Shown here: positions 35,193 through 43,665 of the stretch, one piece after another
Layout: each line of letters starts with the position of its first letter
Position numbering within the stretch: position 1 is the first letter of the stretch
Source: Arthrobacter ramosus
GTDB lineage: Bacteria > Actinomycetota > Actinomycetes > Actinomycetales > Micrococcaceae
Length of the DNA stretch: 64,000 nucleotides
Assembly: GCF_039535095.1 (NCBI RefSeq)
Contig: NZ_BAAAWN010000001.1
Location: forward strand, 4,588,001-4,652,000
Direction of reading: 5' to 3'
Position numbers and translations under genes: made by a program
Notes under the pieces: model-generated
The model's database searches: none
What the model was told of the DNA's origin: nothing
What the model saw: only the letters and a program-made list of their open reading frames with translations

Positions 35193-35213
35193 CCCACGGA
35201 ACACTCGTACGGG

Positions 35214-36527
35214 TCAGTCGAGGATGCGACAGGGCACCTTGACACCCTTGATGGACCAGTCCGTCGGGGCTATCGGGACGATCTGCTCCGGTTCGGCGCC
35301 AGGCGTCCGGCATGCCGCGCGGGCCTGCTCAAGGTGGTCCGTCCAGATTGGTCCGAACTCGCGCCCCACGGCCACCGGGAAGAAGTAGACGAGCATCAGC
35401 ACGGCCAGAATGCCGAGCGACGCTGGCCGGGCCGAGCGCCCCAGAACTTCCCCCAGAAGCGGCAAGAGTGCGAGCAGGAACATGGACGGCGCCACAGCAT
35501 AACGCCCGAGGTGCAAGGCGTTCCATCCGGCGTCGTCGAATGCGGCGTAGTCGAGGAACGGGCGGAAGTTCAGGGCCACGGCCGCGCACGCTATCACGAT
35601 CGACCCGCCAAGGAACGCGCCTGCGGCTACCCTCTCCCGGATCCGGCCTCGCACAAGGATGACAGCGGACGCCGCGAGGAAGAGGACCGCCGCCAGCGCA
35701 ACCGGCACCCAACCGAAACGGACTACCACGCGGGATATCTGCCCGGCCGTTCCGAACAATACGGCGGACGGGCCGTCGACGAACCACCCGTATACGACCG
35801 ATAGCCAGTTCATGGGCGGCGCGGCCGGGTTTTCGCGCGGGTACGCCAGCGTCGTGAAGACCTGCGCCCCCACGCCGACAAGGAGGGCTAGCCGCGGACC
35901 CCAAAGCCGCGCGTCCCGCAGTCGGTATACAAACAGGGGGACGAAAACCGCGGCCTGTATCTCCGTCAGGCCGACGAGCAGCGCCGCAACTGTTAGGAGG
36001 GCACCCTCGGCCCATGTCCGGGGCCGTTTCATAAGGAGCCACGGCGCCAGGTACAGGAAGTACCAATGCAGGTTCGCGAGGTTTCCGAGTGCCTCCTCCG
36101 GGCTGGCGGCAACCAGGACAGGCACCGCCGCGAATCCGAGCCGGACCCAGACATTCCTGGACAGCACGGACGAGCAGTGGAACACGAGCGCCGCGACACC
36201 GCCCACGATCAGGCACGCCGCCACGGTCACTGCGATCGCCCACGCATCCACAGGGAGCAGCCTCACGACCAACCACGCGACGCCGCGAGGCACCACGTGA
36301 AGGTACCCCTGGTACGGGGCGAAGATGCCCCGGAGGCCGGCGTCCTTGAGCACGTCGTTGATGAAGATCCCGCCATCCTCCGCCCACAGGGTTCCGATAG
36401 CCGGGGCCGGGAGCCGCGCGAGCGAGAGCAGGGCCGAGACCAGGACGATCGACGCGTACACCACAGGGTTCCGCCAGTGGACAGTAGGAGCGAAAAAGGC
36501 GCGACGGCGCACAGTCAGGACAGCCAA
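35214..36527 (-). CDS. Polytopic membrane protein, possible GT-C glycosyltransferase
   Basis: 437 aa, about ten membrane segments. The first loop after helix 1 has TLWAEDGGIFINDVLKDAG, an acidic motif in the place where GT-C enzymes keep their catalytic Asp/Glu, followed by FAPYQGYLHVVPRGVAWLV. The soluble C-terminus (TDHLEQARAACRTPGAEPEQIVPI) is probably outside. Family not recognised with certainty; function is inferred from topology and neighbours. Confidence 0.65.
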   Translation of the reverse strand: MAVLTVRRRAFFAPTVHWRNPVVYASIVLVSALLSLARLPAPAIGTLWAEDGGIFINDVLKDAGLRGIFAPYQGYLHVVPRGVAWLVVRLLPVDAWAIAVTVAACLIVGGVAALVFHCSSVLSRNVWVRLGFAAVPVLVAASPEEALGNLANLHWYFLYLAPWLLMKRPRTWAEGALLTVAALLVGLTEIQAAVFVPLFVYRLRDARLWGPRLALLVGVGAQVFTTLAYPRENPAAPPMNWLSVVYGWFVDGPSAVLFGTAGQISRVVVRFGWVPVALAAVLFLAASAVILVRGRIRERVAAGAFLGGSIVIACAAVALNFRPFLDYAAFDDAGWNALHLGRYAVAPSMFLLALLPLLGEVLGRSARPASLGILAVLMLVYFFPVAVGREFGPIWTDHLEQARAACRTPGAEPEQIVPIAPTDWSIKGVKVPCRILD

Positions 36528-36669
36528 GCGGGGACCCCCAAGAGAAAATTGCAGACAGAAGGCTGATTCTACATCGTCATCGAACCCCGGGGCCCGCTAG
36601 TACACCCTCTCGTGGGCAGACACGCGGTTCGCTTCCGGCCAGCGCGTCATGGGCGACGTTCGCGCCCGT

Positions 36670-37874
36670 TCACTTAACGCTGAGTTCTTGTTCAGGCACG
36701 GGTTGTTGTGCCTTCATCGTCGGCCTCTTCAACTTCATCGCCGGGCGTTCCACAAAGTAGTAAGTCAAAGTGGACAAGGACAGTGTGATCGCCAGGACAA
36801 GGAGCCCGTTCAGCGGCAAGGAGAGAGTGTTTTGACCGAATGTCCAGTGATGCGCCATCAGCCAAAAAATTACGGACAGATGCCAAAGATAGATGCTGTA
36901 ACTCATGACCCCCGTGAAGCGGAATGGCAACCATTCGAGAACACGGGCCGTTCTATTGAGGTCATCTCCCCTGGATGACGGTAAGACGACAGCGACCAAT
37001 ACCAACGCCGCAGCCACCCCTGAGACCGTGGAAATTACAGGTCGGGCAAATTCGAGGGCCAGGATCTCGATCAGTGCCGCGGCCAGGACAAGCGCTGCCT
37101 TAACCCGGGTCTGCACACGCTCCACACCGCGTTCGTGGAGCATGACCACTGCGACAGCGGCGAGCATTCCGTATCCAAAGAGATCCGCTTGGGCCAGGAA
37201 GCTCCGAAGGAAGACCGCACTGCCAGTCTGCCCGAAGCCGAAGTTCGCAGCATCGATTGGGCTCATCCGGCTTGCTGCGTCACTGGCCCAAACCGTAATT
37301 CCAAGGCCGACAATGACCATGGCAAGCGGCGCGCAAACCAGGGCGGAAGTCTTTCTCGATCCTTTTCGAATCCTCCACAGCGCGAGAACCGCCACCAATG
37401 GCAGGACAAAATAAAATGTGATCTCAGCAGTCAATGACCACGACACGGGCAGGCCACTCATGACGTACTCCGGAACAAACATTTGAACGAGAAGCACGTT
37501 GGCTGCGATCTTGAGAGGATCTGTGAGCCTGCCGATGTTTTCCGGGCCGAACCCGTGCGTGCTGCCGTGAAGGTAAACGGAACCGACGAAGAGTCCGGTG
37601 ACAACGAAAATCACGATGTACGCGGGATATATTCTCAGCAGCCTGTTGTAGGCATAGCGACGGAAGGACGGTAGCTGTCTGCCCTGCACGATCGCGGAAA
37701 CGAAGGGCCTGTACAAGAGAAAGCCGGAGAGAACGAAGAACAAGGTGAGGCCCTGGTTGCAAAGCGAAAAGAGAATTTCCAAGGGCCCGGTCTGCACTTG
37801 GAATGATGTCGTCAAAGCAAGGTGGTAAACCAACACCGATAGGGCCGCAACGCCTCGAAGGCCTTCAATTCCGG
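36670..37874 (-). pseudogene. Acyltransferase-3 family gene, 3' part (interrupted by IS)
   Basis: Reads GIEGLRGVAALSVLVYHLAL (acyltransferase-3 start with active His), then LTLFFVLSGFLLYRPF and about nine more helices, ending in a short cytoplasmic tail. The usual start codon is absent: reading upstream, the frame passes through the IS end. The missing first 14 codons and a ribosome site are at 39864-39905 on the other side of the IS. Joining the two parts at CTAG gives one 416-aa frame. Only a weak internal GTG at 37836 remains, cutting into the first helix, so the gene is probably dead. Homologues O-acylate surface sugars. Confidence 0.9.
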
Positions 37875-37878
37875 CTAG
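37875..37878. repeat. Target-site duplication CTAG, left copy
   Basis: CTAG directly outside the left IS end; the other copy is at 39860-39863. Confidence 0.85.
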
Positions 37879-38013
37879 GCCGAAGTTACGAAGGCCTTCT
37901 GCCCGGATTTGTTGTGTTTCCGGGCGGAAGGCCTCTTTTCTGCCGGAATGTGTAGACAGAATATTGGGCGAGTCATACCCGATACTTGAGGAAAATCACG
38001 CTATTGTCTTGGT

Positions 38014-39780
38014 ATGACTCAGCGAGACATGCCTGTTCACGTAGTCAGAGTTCGGAAGTCCCACACGGACAAGCACGGCCAGGTCCGTGACTACCGGTCG
38101 GCCTACCTGCGCCGGACCTTCCGCCAGGAAGGCAAGGTCCGCAATGAGACCGTGGCCAACCTCTCTGCCCTGCCCGAGCACGTGGTCGATCTGATCGAGG
38201 CCGGGCTCAAGGGCGAACAGCTCGTTCCGGCCGGCAGCGCTGCCACGGTGACACGGTCCCTGCCGCACGGGCACGTCGCCGCGGTGGCCGCGCAGGCCGG
38301 GGCGCTGGGGTTCCCGGGACTGCTGGGCCCGGCCTCGAAGCAGCGGGACCTGGCCCTGGCCCTGATCATCGCCAGGGTGTGCCGTCCTGGTTCGAAGCTG
38401 GCCACGACCCGGTGGTGGGCGGACACGACATTGGCCCAGGACCTCGGGGTGGACGGTGCCGGCACGGACGAGGTCTACGCGGCGATGGACTGGCTGGCGG
38501 CCCGGCAGCAGGGCATCGAAAAGACCCTGGCCACCAGGCACCTGTCCCCGGAGGCGAACCCGAAGAAGCTGGCGTTGTTCGACCTGTCCTCCTCCTGGGT
38601 CACCGGGCACCACTGCGAGCTGGCCGCCCGGGGCTATTCCCGCGACGGGAAGAAGGGCCTGCCGCAGATCGAATACGGGCTGCTCACCGAGCCGGACGGC
38701 CGGCCCGTCGCGGTCCGGGTCGTGGCCGGGAACACCGCGGACCCGGCCGCGTTCGAAGCTATCGCCCAGGAAATGAAGACGACCTTCGGGCTTCAGGAAA
38801 TGGTCATGGTCGGGGACCGCGGAATGATCACCTCGGCCCGTATCGCCGCGCTGAAGGAACTCGGCGGCCTCGGCTGGGTCACGGCGCTGCGGGCCCCGTC
38901 TATCAAGGCCCTGGCCGCCGATGACGGGCCCCTGCAGATGTCCCTGTTCGATGAAACGAACCTGGCCGAGATCACCCACCCGGACTATCCCGGCGAACGG
39001 CTCATCGCCTGCCGCAACCCGGCCCTGGCCGCCGAACGAACCCGCAAACGCCGCGAGCTGCTCGAGGCCACCGACGCCGAGCTGGCGAAAATCGCCGCCG
39101 CTGCCGAGGCCGGCCGGATCCGCGGAGCCGGGAAAATCGGGGTCAGGGCGGGCAAGGTCATCGGCAAGTACAACATGGAAAAGCACTACACCCTCACCAT
39201 CGAGGACAACGCCTTCGGCTATGCCCGCAACGAGGAGCAGATCAGAGCCGAGGCCGCCCTGGACGGGATCTACATCATCCGCACGTCCGTCGGCGCTGCC
39301 GCAATGGACGCGGCAAGGGTCGTGGCGACCTACAAGTCGCTGGCCGGCGTCGAACGCGACTTCCGCTCGATCAAGTCCATCGACCTGTCCCTGCGCCCGA
39401 TCCACCACTGGACCGAAACCAGGGTCCGCGCCCACGTGTTCATCTGCATGCTCGCCGCCTACCTCGTCTGGCACCTGCGCCGGGCCTGGGCGCCCCTGAC
39501 CTTCACCGACGAAGACCGCCCGGCACCGGCTGACCCCGTCGCCCCGGCCAACCGCTCGGAAGCGGCGGACAAGAAAGCATCCACCCGCACATCCAGCGAC
39601 GGACACCCTGCCTACAGCTTCCGCGCTCTGCTCGAGCACCTCGGAACACTGACCCGAAACGACATCCGCTACGGCACCGCCCAGGACCTCCCGGTCATTC
39701 CAACCCTCGCGATCCCGACCCCCATCCAACGCCAAGCCTTCGACCTCATCGGAGAGCCCATCCCCATCCACATCAAGTAG
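38014..39780 (+). CDS. IS1634-family transposase
   Basis: 588 aa, full length. The N-terminus HVVRVRKSHTDKHGQVRDYRSAYLRRTFRQEGKVRNETVANLSALP is the family's start. The DDE core is visible: Asp in LALFDLSSSW, Asp in MVMVGDRGMITSARIAALKE, and Glu in YKSLAGVERDFRSIKSIDLSLRPIHHW with YIIRTSV upstream. No frameshift, so the IS is probably active. The long frame on the opposite strand is a shadow. Confidence 0.92.
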   Translation: MTQRDMPVHVVRVRKSHTDKHGQVRDYRSAYLRRTFRQEGKVRNETVANLSALPEHVVDLIEAGLKGEQLVPAGSAATVTRSLPHGHVAAVAAQAGALGFPGLLGPASKQRDLALALIIARVCRPGSKLATTRWWADTTLAQDLGVDGAGTDEVYAAMDWLAARQQGIEKTLATRHLSPEANPKKLALFDLSSSWVTGHHCELAARGYSRDGKKGLPQIEYGLLTEPDGRPVAVRVVAGNTADPAAFEAIAQEMKTTFGLQEMVMVGDRGMITSARIAALKELGGLGWVTALRAPSIKALAADDGPLQMSLFDETNLAEITHPDYPGERLIACRNPALAAERTRKRRELLEATDAELAKIAAAAEAGRIRGAGKIGVRAGKVIGKYNMEKHYTLTIEDNAFGYARNEEQIRAEAALDGIYIIRTSVGAAAMDAARVVATYKSLAGVERDFRSIKSIDLSLRPIHHWTETRVRAHVFICMLAAYLVWHLRRAWAPLTFTDEDRPAPADPVAPANRSEAADKKASTRTSSDGHPAYSFRALLEHLGTLTRNDIRYGTAQDLPVIPTLAIPTPIQRQAFDLIGEPIPIHIK

Positions 39781-39804
39781 ACAGAACCCCAGCCCCCGAA
39801 AACA

Positions 39805-39834
39805 GCGAAATCCCCGCCGAGGCGGGGATTTCGC
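39805..39834 (+). terminator. Terminator of the IS transposase
   Basis: GCGAAATCCCCGCC (39805-39818) pairs exactly with 39821-39834 over a 2-nt loop, 24 nt after the transposase stop and inside the IS. Confidence 0.85.
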
Positions 39835-39863
39835 ACGTCATCACGGACGTAACTTCGGGCTAG

Positions 39864-39905
39864 GCGACGACCCCACGATGGACGTACGGTAGTGGTGTCC
39901 TGCAC
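39864..39905 (-). pseudogene. Acyltransferase gene, 5' part (start and first 14 codons)
   Basis: From GTG 39905, preceded by GAGGGGAACC, reads MQDTTTVRPSWGRR and then enters CTAG and the IS. Fused to 37874 downward through one CTAG, it continues LAGIEGLRGVAALS in frame. Confidence 0.88.
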
Positions 39906-40023
39906 GGGTGGTTCCCCTCAAAAGGCGGCTGTGTGATCCTGTGGGAGCTTACAGGATTCACTCAGCTGTCCGTTCACTCCGGCGGAATTTTGCAGCGTAA
40001 ATAATCAGGTTCGTTTGGCCGTT

Positions 40024-40497
40024 TCACTCAGCGCCAGGACCCGGGTTCTGGAGCCGGGCCTTCAGCGCCGCCGTATCCACGCCCAGCTTATGGAGCAGGA
40101 CGGCGGCCGGATCGGGTTCGTGCCGCTCCAGCAGTGCGAGCAAGAGGTGCCGCGTGGTGATCCTGCGGGCCTTCTCGCGGGTGGTCAGTATCAGGGAGTC
40201 CTGAATGACTGAGCGGGCGGCCGAGGTGAAGGTCGTACGGCTGCTTCCCTTCGGGGCGTTCAGGGGGCCGAAATCCCCCAGCATGATGCCGACGGCTTCA
40301 AGCGCCTGTTGGTCGAGGGTGTCGAGCTGGGCGCGGGCGGATTCGAGGTCCGTCTCCAAAGTCCGGCAACTCTCGGGGTCGTGGAGCAATCCCAGAAGCA
40401 AATGGTCCGTGCCGATTCGCCGGTCTCCACGGCGTTTGGCTTCCTCGGCGCCGGAGTGGACAGCGGTTCTGGCTTCGCCGGCAAATCGTTCAAACAT
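40024..40497 (-). CDS. Clp N-domain protein (ClpC N-terminal domain only)
   Basis: 157 aa consisting of the double Clp-N repeat: MFERFAGEARTAVHSGAEEAKRRGDRRIGTDHLLLGLLHDP and FTSAARSVIQDSLILTTREKARRITTRHLLLALLE. No AAA+ domain follows, so it cannot be a chaperone by itself; it may bind substrates or adaptors of ClpC. It starts 7 nt after the HTH gene, forming a two-gene unit under the palindromic operators at 40710. Confidence 0.88.
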   Translation of the reverse strand: MFERFAGEARTAVHSGAEEAKRRGDRRIGTDHLLLGLLHDPESCRTLETDLESARAQLDTLDQQALEAVGIMLGDFGPLNAPKGSSRTTFTSAARSVIQDSLILTTREKARRITTRHLLLALLERHEPDPAAVLLHKLGVDTAALKARLQNPGPGAE

Positions 40498-40504
40498 GGC
40501 AGAC

Positions 40505-40708
40505 TCACTTTCCGTATTTGGCGTGGGCCGACTGCTTGGAGACGCCCAAGGCATCACCGATTTGCTCCCAGGACCAGCCTTGCTGACGCGCGAGGGCCAC
40601 GTTGGTGGCCTCGACTTTTTCGGCCAGGCGATGCAGGGCACCGACGGCGCGGAGGCCGATGGCCGGGTCCGTCGCCGGGATGTGGGACGTCAGCTCATCA
40701 CCATTCAT
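40505..40708 (-). CDS. Small HTH regulator paired with Clp-N protein
   Basis: 67 aa from ATG 40708. The second half is a helix-turn-helix: VALARQQGWSWEQIGDALGVSKQSAHAKYG. A -35-like TTGACA (other strand, 40743-40738) and CAAACT 17 nt on would start transcription almost at the ATG, so a leaderless mRNA is possible. It most likely represses its own promoter through the palindromes at 40710-40756. Confidence 0.85.
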   Translation of the reverse strand: MNGDELTSHIPATDPAIGLRAVGALHRLAEKVEATNVALARQQGWSWEQIGDALGVSKQSAHAKYGK

Positions 40709-40709
40709 G

Positions 40710-40756
40710 CTGTCAGTTTGAACTGACAGCAGTCGTCTGTCAATACAGACTGACAG
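40710..40756. promoter_or_regulatory. Tandem palindromic operators in front of HTH-clpN genes
   Basis: CTGTCAGTT (40710-40718) and AACTGACAG (40721-40729) form a perfect palindrome with a 2-nt centre. Next to it, CTGTCA (40737-40742) ... TGACAG (40751-40756) with nested GTCTGT/ACAGAC forms a second site. Together they cover the -35 and -10 of the leftward promoter; the second overlaps the end of the GNAT gene. Confidence 0.8.
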
Positions 40757-41282
40757 AATCCTCCTGGGCAAGGATTGACCTGACGCGACGCCGCATGGCG
40801 ATCCTTGGCCAACGGCTCAGGCCCACCAACGCCTCGCATTCCAGGATGCCCCGGAGTCCGTCGTCCAACCTCTCCGGCTCCAGCTCCTCGAAACCGAGCC
40901 TGCGATAGTAAGGCGCATTCCACGGAACATCACGGAAAGTGGTCAGGGTCAGCCACTCCAAACCCTCGGCCAGTGCCCACTTTTCGGCAACATCGAGCAG
41001 CTCGCTCCCGAGACCTTGCCGCGCATGCGATGGGTGGACACTCAGCTGCTCCACGTGCGCATTTCCGTCGAGGTGTTCAAGCAGGAGATAGGCCACGGGA
41101 ACGTCTGACGCGTCGGCAAAGACCAAAACACCGCCGCGCGCCTGGTAGAGAGCCAGCTCCGTGACGGTCAACGGCTCGTCCTCTGCGATGGCGTCCATTC
41201 CACACGAGCGGAAAATCTCGCCCGCGGCGAATTCGATCCTGCGAAGCCGCTCCAGTTCGTCCACGCGGGCCGCCCTGATCAT
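40740..41282 (-). CDS. GNAT-family N-acetyltransferase
   Basis: 180 aa. The acetyl-CoA-binding motif is clear: VEQLSVHPSHARQGLGSELLDVAEKWA (Q/R-x-x-G-x-G/A), followed by WLTLTTFRDVPWNAPYYRRLGFEELEP, the usual closing beta-strand and helix. Substrate unknown. The start overlaps the stop of the 41279 gene by 4 nt, so they are coupled. Its 3' end contains one HTH operator. Confidence 0.88.
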   Translation of the reverse strand: MIRAARVDELERLRRIEFAAGEIFRSCGMDAIAEDEPLTVTELALYQARGGVLVFADASDVPVAYLLLEHLDGNAHVEQLSVHPSHARQGLGSELLDVAEKWALAEGLEWLTLTTFRDVPWNAPYYRRLGFEELEPERLDDGLRGILECEALVGLSRWPRIAMRRRVRSILAQEDSVSLY

Positions 41283-41734
41283 GCGGCGGCACCGTTGCGG
41301 GCAAGGTATTCGTTGCGCTGTTCGATGAGGTTCTGTAGGTATCGCCCGAGGAAAGCTTTCTCCGCAAACCGGCCCACGACGCCGAAGGGCGCCGCGAACT
41401 CGACGCGATCGATCATGAGCGTGCCGCCGTCGTCGGGAAGGAACTCGTGCACGTGCCTGAAGAAACGGAAGGGACCCCGCACCTGCTCGTCCGTAAATGA
41501 ATCAGGGAAACGAAACCGGGTGATGCGGCTGCTCATCCGCAGGGGTACAGCGAAATGCCAGGCTTGCCAGGTGACCTCGTCGCCTTCAGAGAGCAGTCCG
41601 GACACGACGCCGGCAACCGCACGTTCCCGGGACTTGGCCATGGAGCCCACGTGCGCGTCGACGTTGCGCGAGAGGTCGAAGAGTTCCCCTGGTTCCATTC
41701 CGATATGCGTATGGCATGTGAACGACACAGTCAT
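41279..41734 (-). CDS. SRPBCC/cyclase-like protein
   Basis: 151 aa from ATG 41734. Pattern of a polyketide-cyclase/START-like fold: SFTCHTHIGMEPGELFDLSRNVDAHVGSM, VTWQAWHFAVPLRMSSRITRF, FFRHVHEFLPDDGGTLMIDRVEF, then a long C-terminal helix FAEKAFLGRYLQNLIEQRNEYL. Ligand unknown. Coupled to the GNAT gene; a family B repeat lies upstream. Confidence 0.82.
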   Translation of the reverse strand: MTVSFTCHTHIGMEPGELFDLSRNVDAHVGSMAKSRERAVAGVVSGLLSEGDEVTWQAWHFAVPLRMSSRITRFRFPDSFTDEQVRGPFRFFRHVHEFLPDDGGTLMIDRVEFAAPFGVVGRFAEKAFLGRYLQNLIEQRNEYLARNGAAA

Positions 41735-41769
41735 GCTTCGATCCTGCCACCGTTTCGAAACAGCCGTCG

Positions 41770-41837
41770 ACCCAACTGACTCGCAGTAGTTGTCGTTATG
41801 CGAGCCCAAAACGACAACAACTGCGAGCCAGTTGGGT
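41770..41837. repeat. Long palindromic intergenic repeat, family B copy 1
   Basis: 28-nt arms 41770-41797 and 41810-41837 (26 of 28 complementary) around a 12-nt loop; starts ACCCAACTGACTCGCA and ends CAGTTGGGT. The same structure with nearly the same arms is at 58141-58208. Confidence 0.85.
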
Positions 41838-41847
41838 GGGAGGGGAC

Positions 41848-42640
41848 TTAGTTGGACGGGAAGTTGTACGACGCTCCTGAAGCGTGTGTCGACTCAGGCC
41901 AGCGGGAGGTGACGACCTTGCCTCGGGTGTAGAAAGACACACCCTCGGGACCGTAGATGTGCTTGTCCCCGAACAGCGAGGCCTTCCAGCCGCCAAAGGA
42001 GTAGTAAGCCACGGGAACCGGTAGGGGCACGTTGATGCCAATCATGCCGACGTCCACGGAACGCTGGAACTTCCGGGCGTTCGCTCCGGAGGAGGTGAAA
42101 ATCGCGGTGCCGTTGCCGTAGGGATTGGCGTTGATCAGCCTGATGCCTTCATCCAGGTCCTCCACCCGCACCACCACGAGGACAGGTCCGAAAATCTCCT
42201 CCCGGTAGGCGGTCATTTCGGTCTTGACGTGGTCGATCACGGTGGGCCCGAACCAGAAGCCGTCTTCGTGGCCGGGGACCACGAGTTCGCGGCCGTCCAC
42301 GACCATCGCGGCGCCGGCCTGCTCCGCCTCGGTCACCGTCTTGACGATGAACTCCCGGGACTCGGGACTGATCACAGGACCCATGTCGGCGTCGGCCTCC
42401 GTGCCGTTCTTGACCTTGACGTCGAGGGCGCGCTCTTCGACCTATGCGCTTGGCCAGCGAAATGTCACCCCAGGACACCGCGGCCTCCTTGGCGATGGCA
42501 ACCGTCGCGTCCAAATCCGAGCGGTTGGCCAGGCGAAGCTGTGCAGTCACGGCACCCGTGGCCGGGTTGTAGACGGGCTTAGTGCCCGTTCCGCTACCGG
42601 CAGCTTCGGCTCCGCTGATGAAGTGGTTGATGATGGTCAT
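41848..42640 (-). pseudogene. mmsA: CoA-acylating methylmalonate-semialdehyde dehydrogenase, internally deleted
   Basis: N-terminal part from ATG 42640: ISGAEAAGSGTGTKPVYNPATG ... SWGDISLAKR. At about 42441-42446 the frame shifts and the C-terminal third follows in another frame: ALDVKVKNGTEADADMGPVISPESREF, then EEIFGPVLVVVR and YSFGGWKASLFGDKH. Family members are about 500 aa; only about 60 + 200 residues remain. The NAD-binding core and catalytic Cys region are gone. The intact enzyme would turn malonate semialdehyde into acetyl-CoA. Last gene of the polyol operon; its ATG overlaps the preceding stop. Confidence 0.9.
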
Positions 42641-43665
42641 TACTGCTCCTGTAGTAGGTGGTGCTCCACGGCATGTACGTCGTTGACATCCCGCGGCAAG
42701 CCGGTGGCGAGTGATTCCTGGAGCGCCAGGCGCACAGCCAGGTTCTGTTCGGTCAATTCCCTCTGGACGAGTTCGGGTCCGGAGTTGCGCACCCACGCGC
42801 TGAACCGTTCGATTTCGGTCTTGAACGGGTCTTCCCCGATGTCGACAGACTCAGTCCGGCCGTCGCGGAAGGACACAGTAACGCGGGCAATTTCGCCCGG
42901 ATCCGGGTCGAAGGCCTTGTCCAGGGTGATCTGGCCTTGCGTACCGATGATCTGGAACGTGTTGGTGCGCGGGCCCTCGAAACCGCAGTCCAGCGTTCCC
43001 AGGACGTCTCCATAGTCCAGGATCGCGGCCATAGTGGTTTCCACCGCGTCCGTGCGGCTTGTGCCTTTGCCGAAGACGGTTTGCGGCGCGCGGCCCATGA
43101 CCATGTTCATGATGTCGACGGCGTAGCATCCGACGTCGTTGAGCGCACCTCCGTCCATTCCCGGCTGGAGGCGGACCTCGCCTTCGCTTCGGTCCATCAC
43201 GAAGTGGAAGCGGGCGTGCATGGACACCAACTCGCCGATCTTGCCCGAGTCGATGAACTCGCGGACTTTCTGGTGCTGGGGATGGAAGCGGTACATGAAC
43301 GCTTCCATCAGGTTCACCCCGTTGCGTTCGCAGGCTTCCAGCACCCGGCGATAGTCGTGGGTGTTGGCGACGAGCGGCTTTTCGCAGAGGATGTCCTTTC
43401 CAGCCTCTGCGGCCGCAACAATCCAGTCGGCGTGCAACGAGTTGGGGAAAGGAAGGTAGACGGCTTCGATGCTTGGATCGGCCAGCAATTCCTCGTGTGA
43501 AGAATAGGCGGCAGGGATGCCGAAGCGCTCTGCAACTTCGGCTGCCCTTCCGTTCGGACTGCTGATGGCCGACGCAACCGCATTCCGGGCCCGGCTCATG
43601 GCTGGCAGGAACCGGCCTTGGGCGATCCGTGCCGTGGTCAGCACTCCCCAGCGGACCGCGCTCAT
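42640..43665 (-). CDS. Gfo/Idh/MocA-family oxidoreductase
   Basis: 341 aa from ATG 43665, overlapping the IolE-like gene stop by 4 nt. N-terminal Rossmann fold RWGVLTTARIAQGRFLPAM, catalytic EKP in DILCEKPLVANTHD, and the C-terminal sheet domain with GGALNDVGCYAVDIMNMVMG. Such enzymes oxidise inositols, sugars or their 1,5-anhydro/keto forms with NAD(P). Third member of this family in the operon. Its stop codon overlaps the mmsA start. Confidence 0.9.
   Translation of the reverse strand: MSAVRWGVLTTARIAQGRFLPAMSRARNAVASAISSPNGRAAEVAERFGIPAAYSSHEELLADPSIEAVYLPFPNSLHADWIVAAAEAGKDILCEKPLVANTHDYRRVLEACERNGVNLMEAFMYRFHPQHQKVREFIDSGKIGELVSMHARFHFVMDRSEGEVRLQPGMDGGALNDVGCYAVDIMNMVMGRAPQTVFGKGTSRTDAVETTMAAILDYGDVLGTLDCGFEGPRTNTFQIIGTQGQITLDKAFDPDPGEIARVTVSFRDGRTESVDIGEDPFKTEIERFSAWVRNSGPELVQRELTEQNLAVRLALQESLATGLPRDVNDVHAVEHHLLQEQ

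Larger units (their letters stand above)
37879..39859 (+). mobile_element. IS1634-type insertion sequence
   Basis: 1981 bp. Inverted ends: GCCGAAGTTACG at 37879-37890 and, on the other strand, CCCGAAGTTACG ending at 39859 (11 of 12 match). Flanked by CTAG on both sides. It carries one intact transposase gene and a strong terminator, and splits an acyltransferase gene. Confidence 0.9.

Noticed and set aside
37996..39771. 591-aa open frame opposite the IS transposase
   Set aside because: Exact mirror of the transposase reading frame with no recognisable domain.
39669..39905. 78-aa frame running from the acyltransferase start into the IS
   Set aside because: Only its first 14 codons are genuine (start of the split acyltransferase); the rest is IS sequence read in a meaningless frame.
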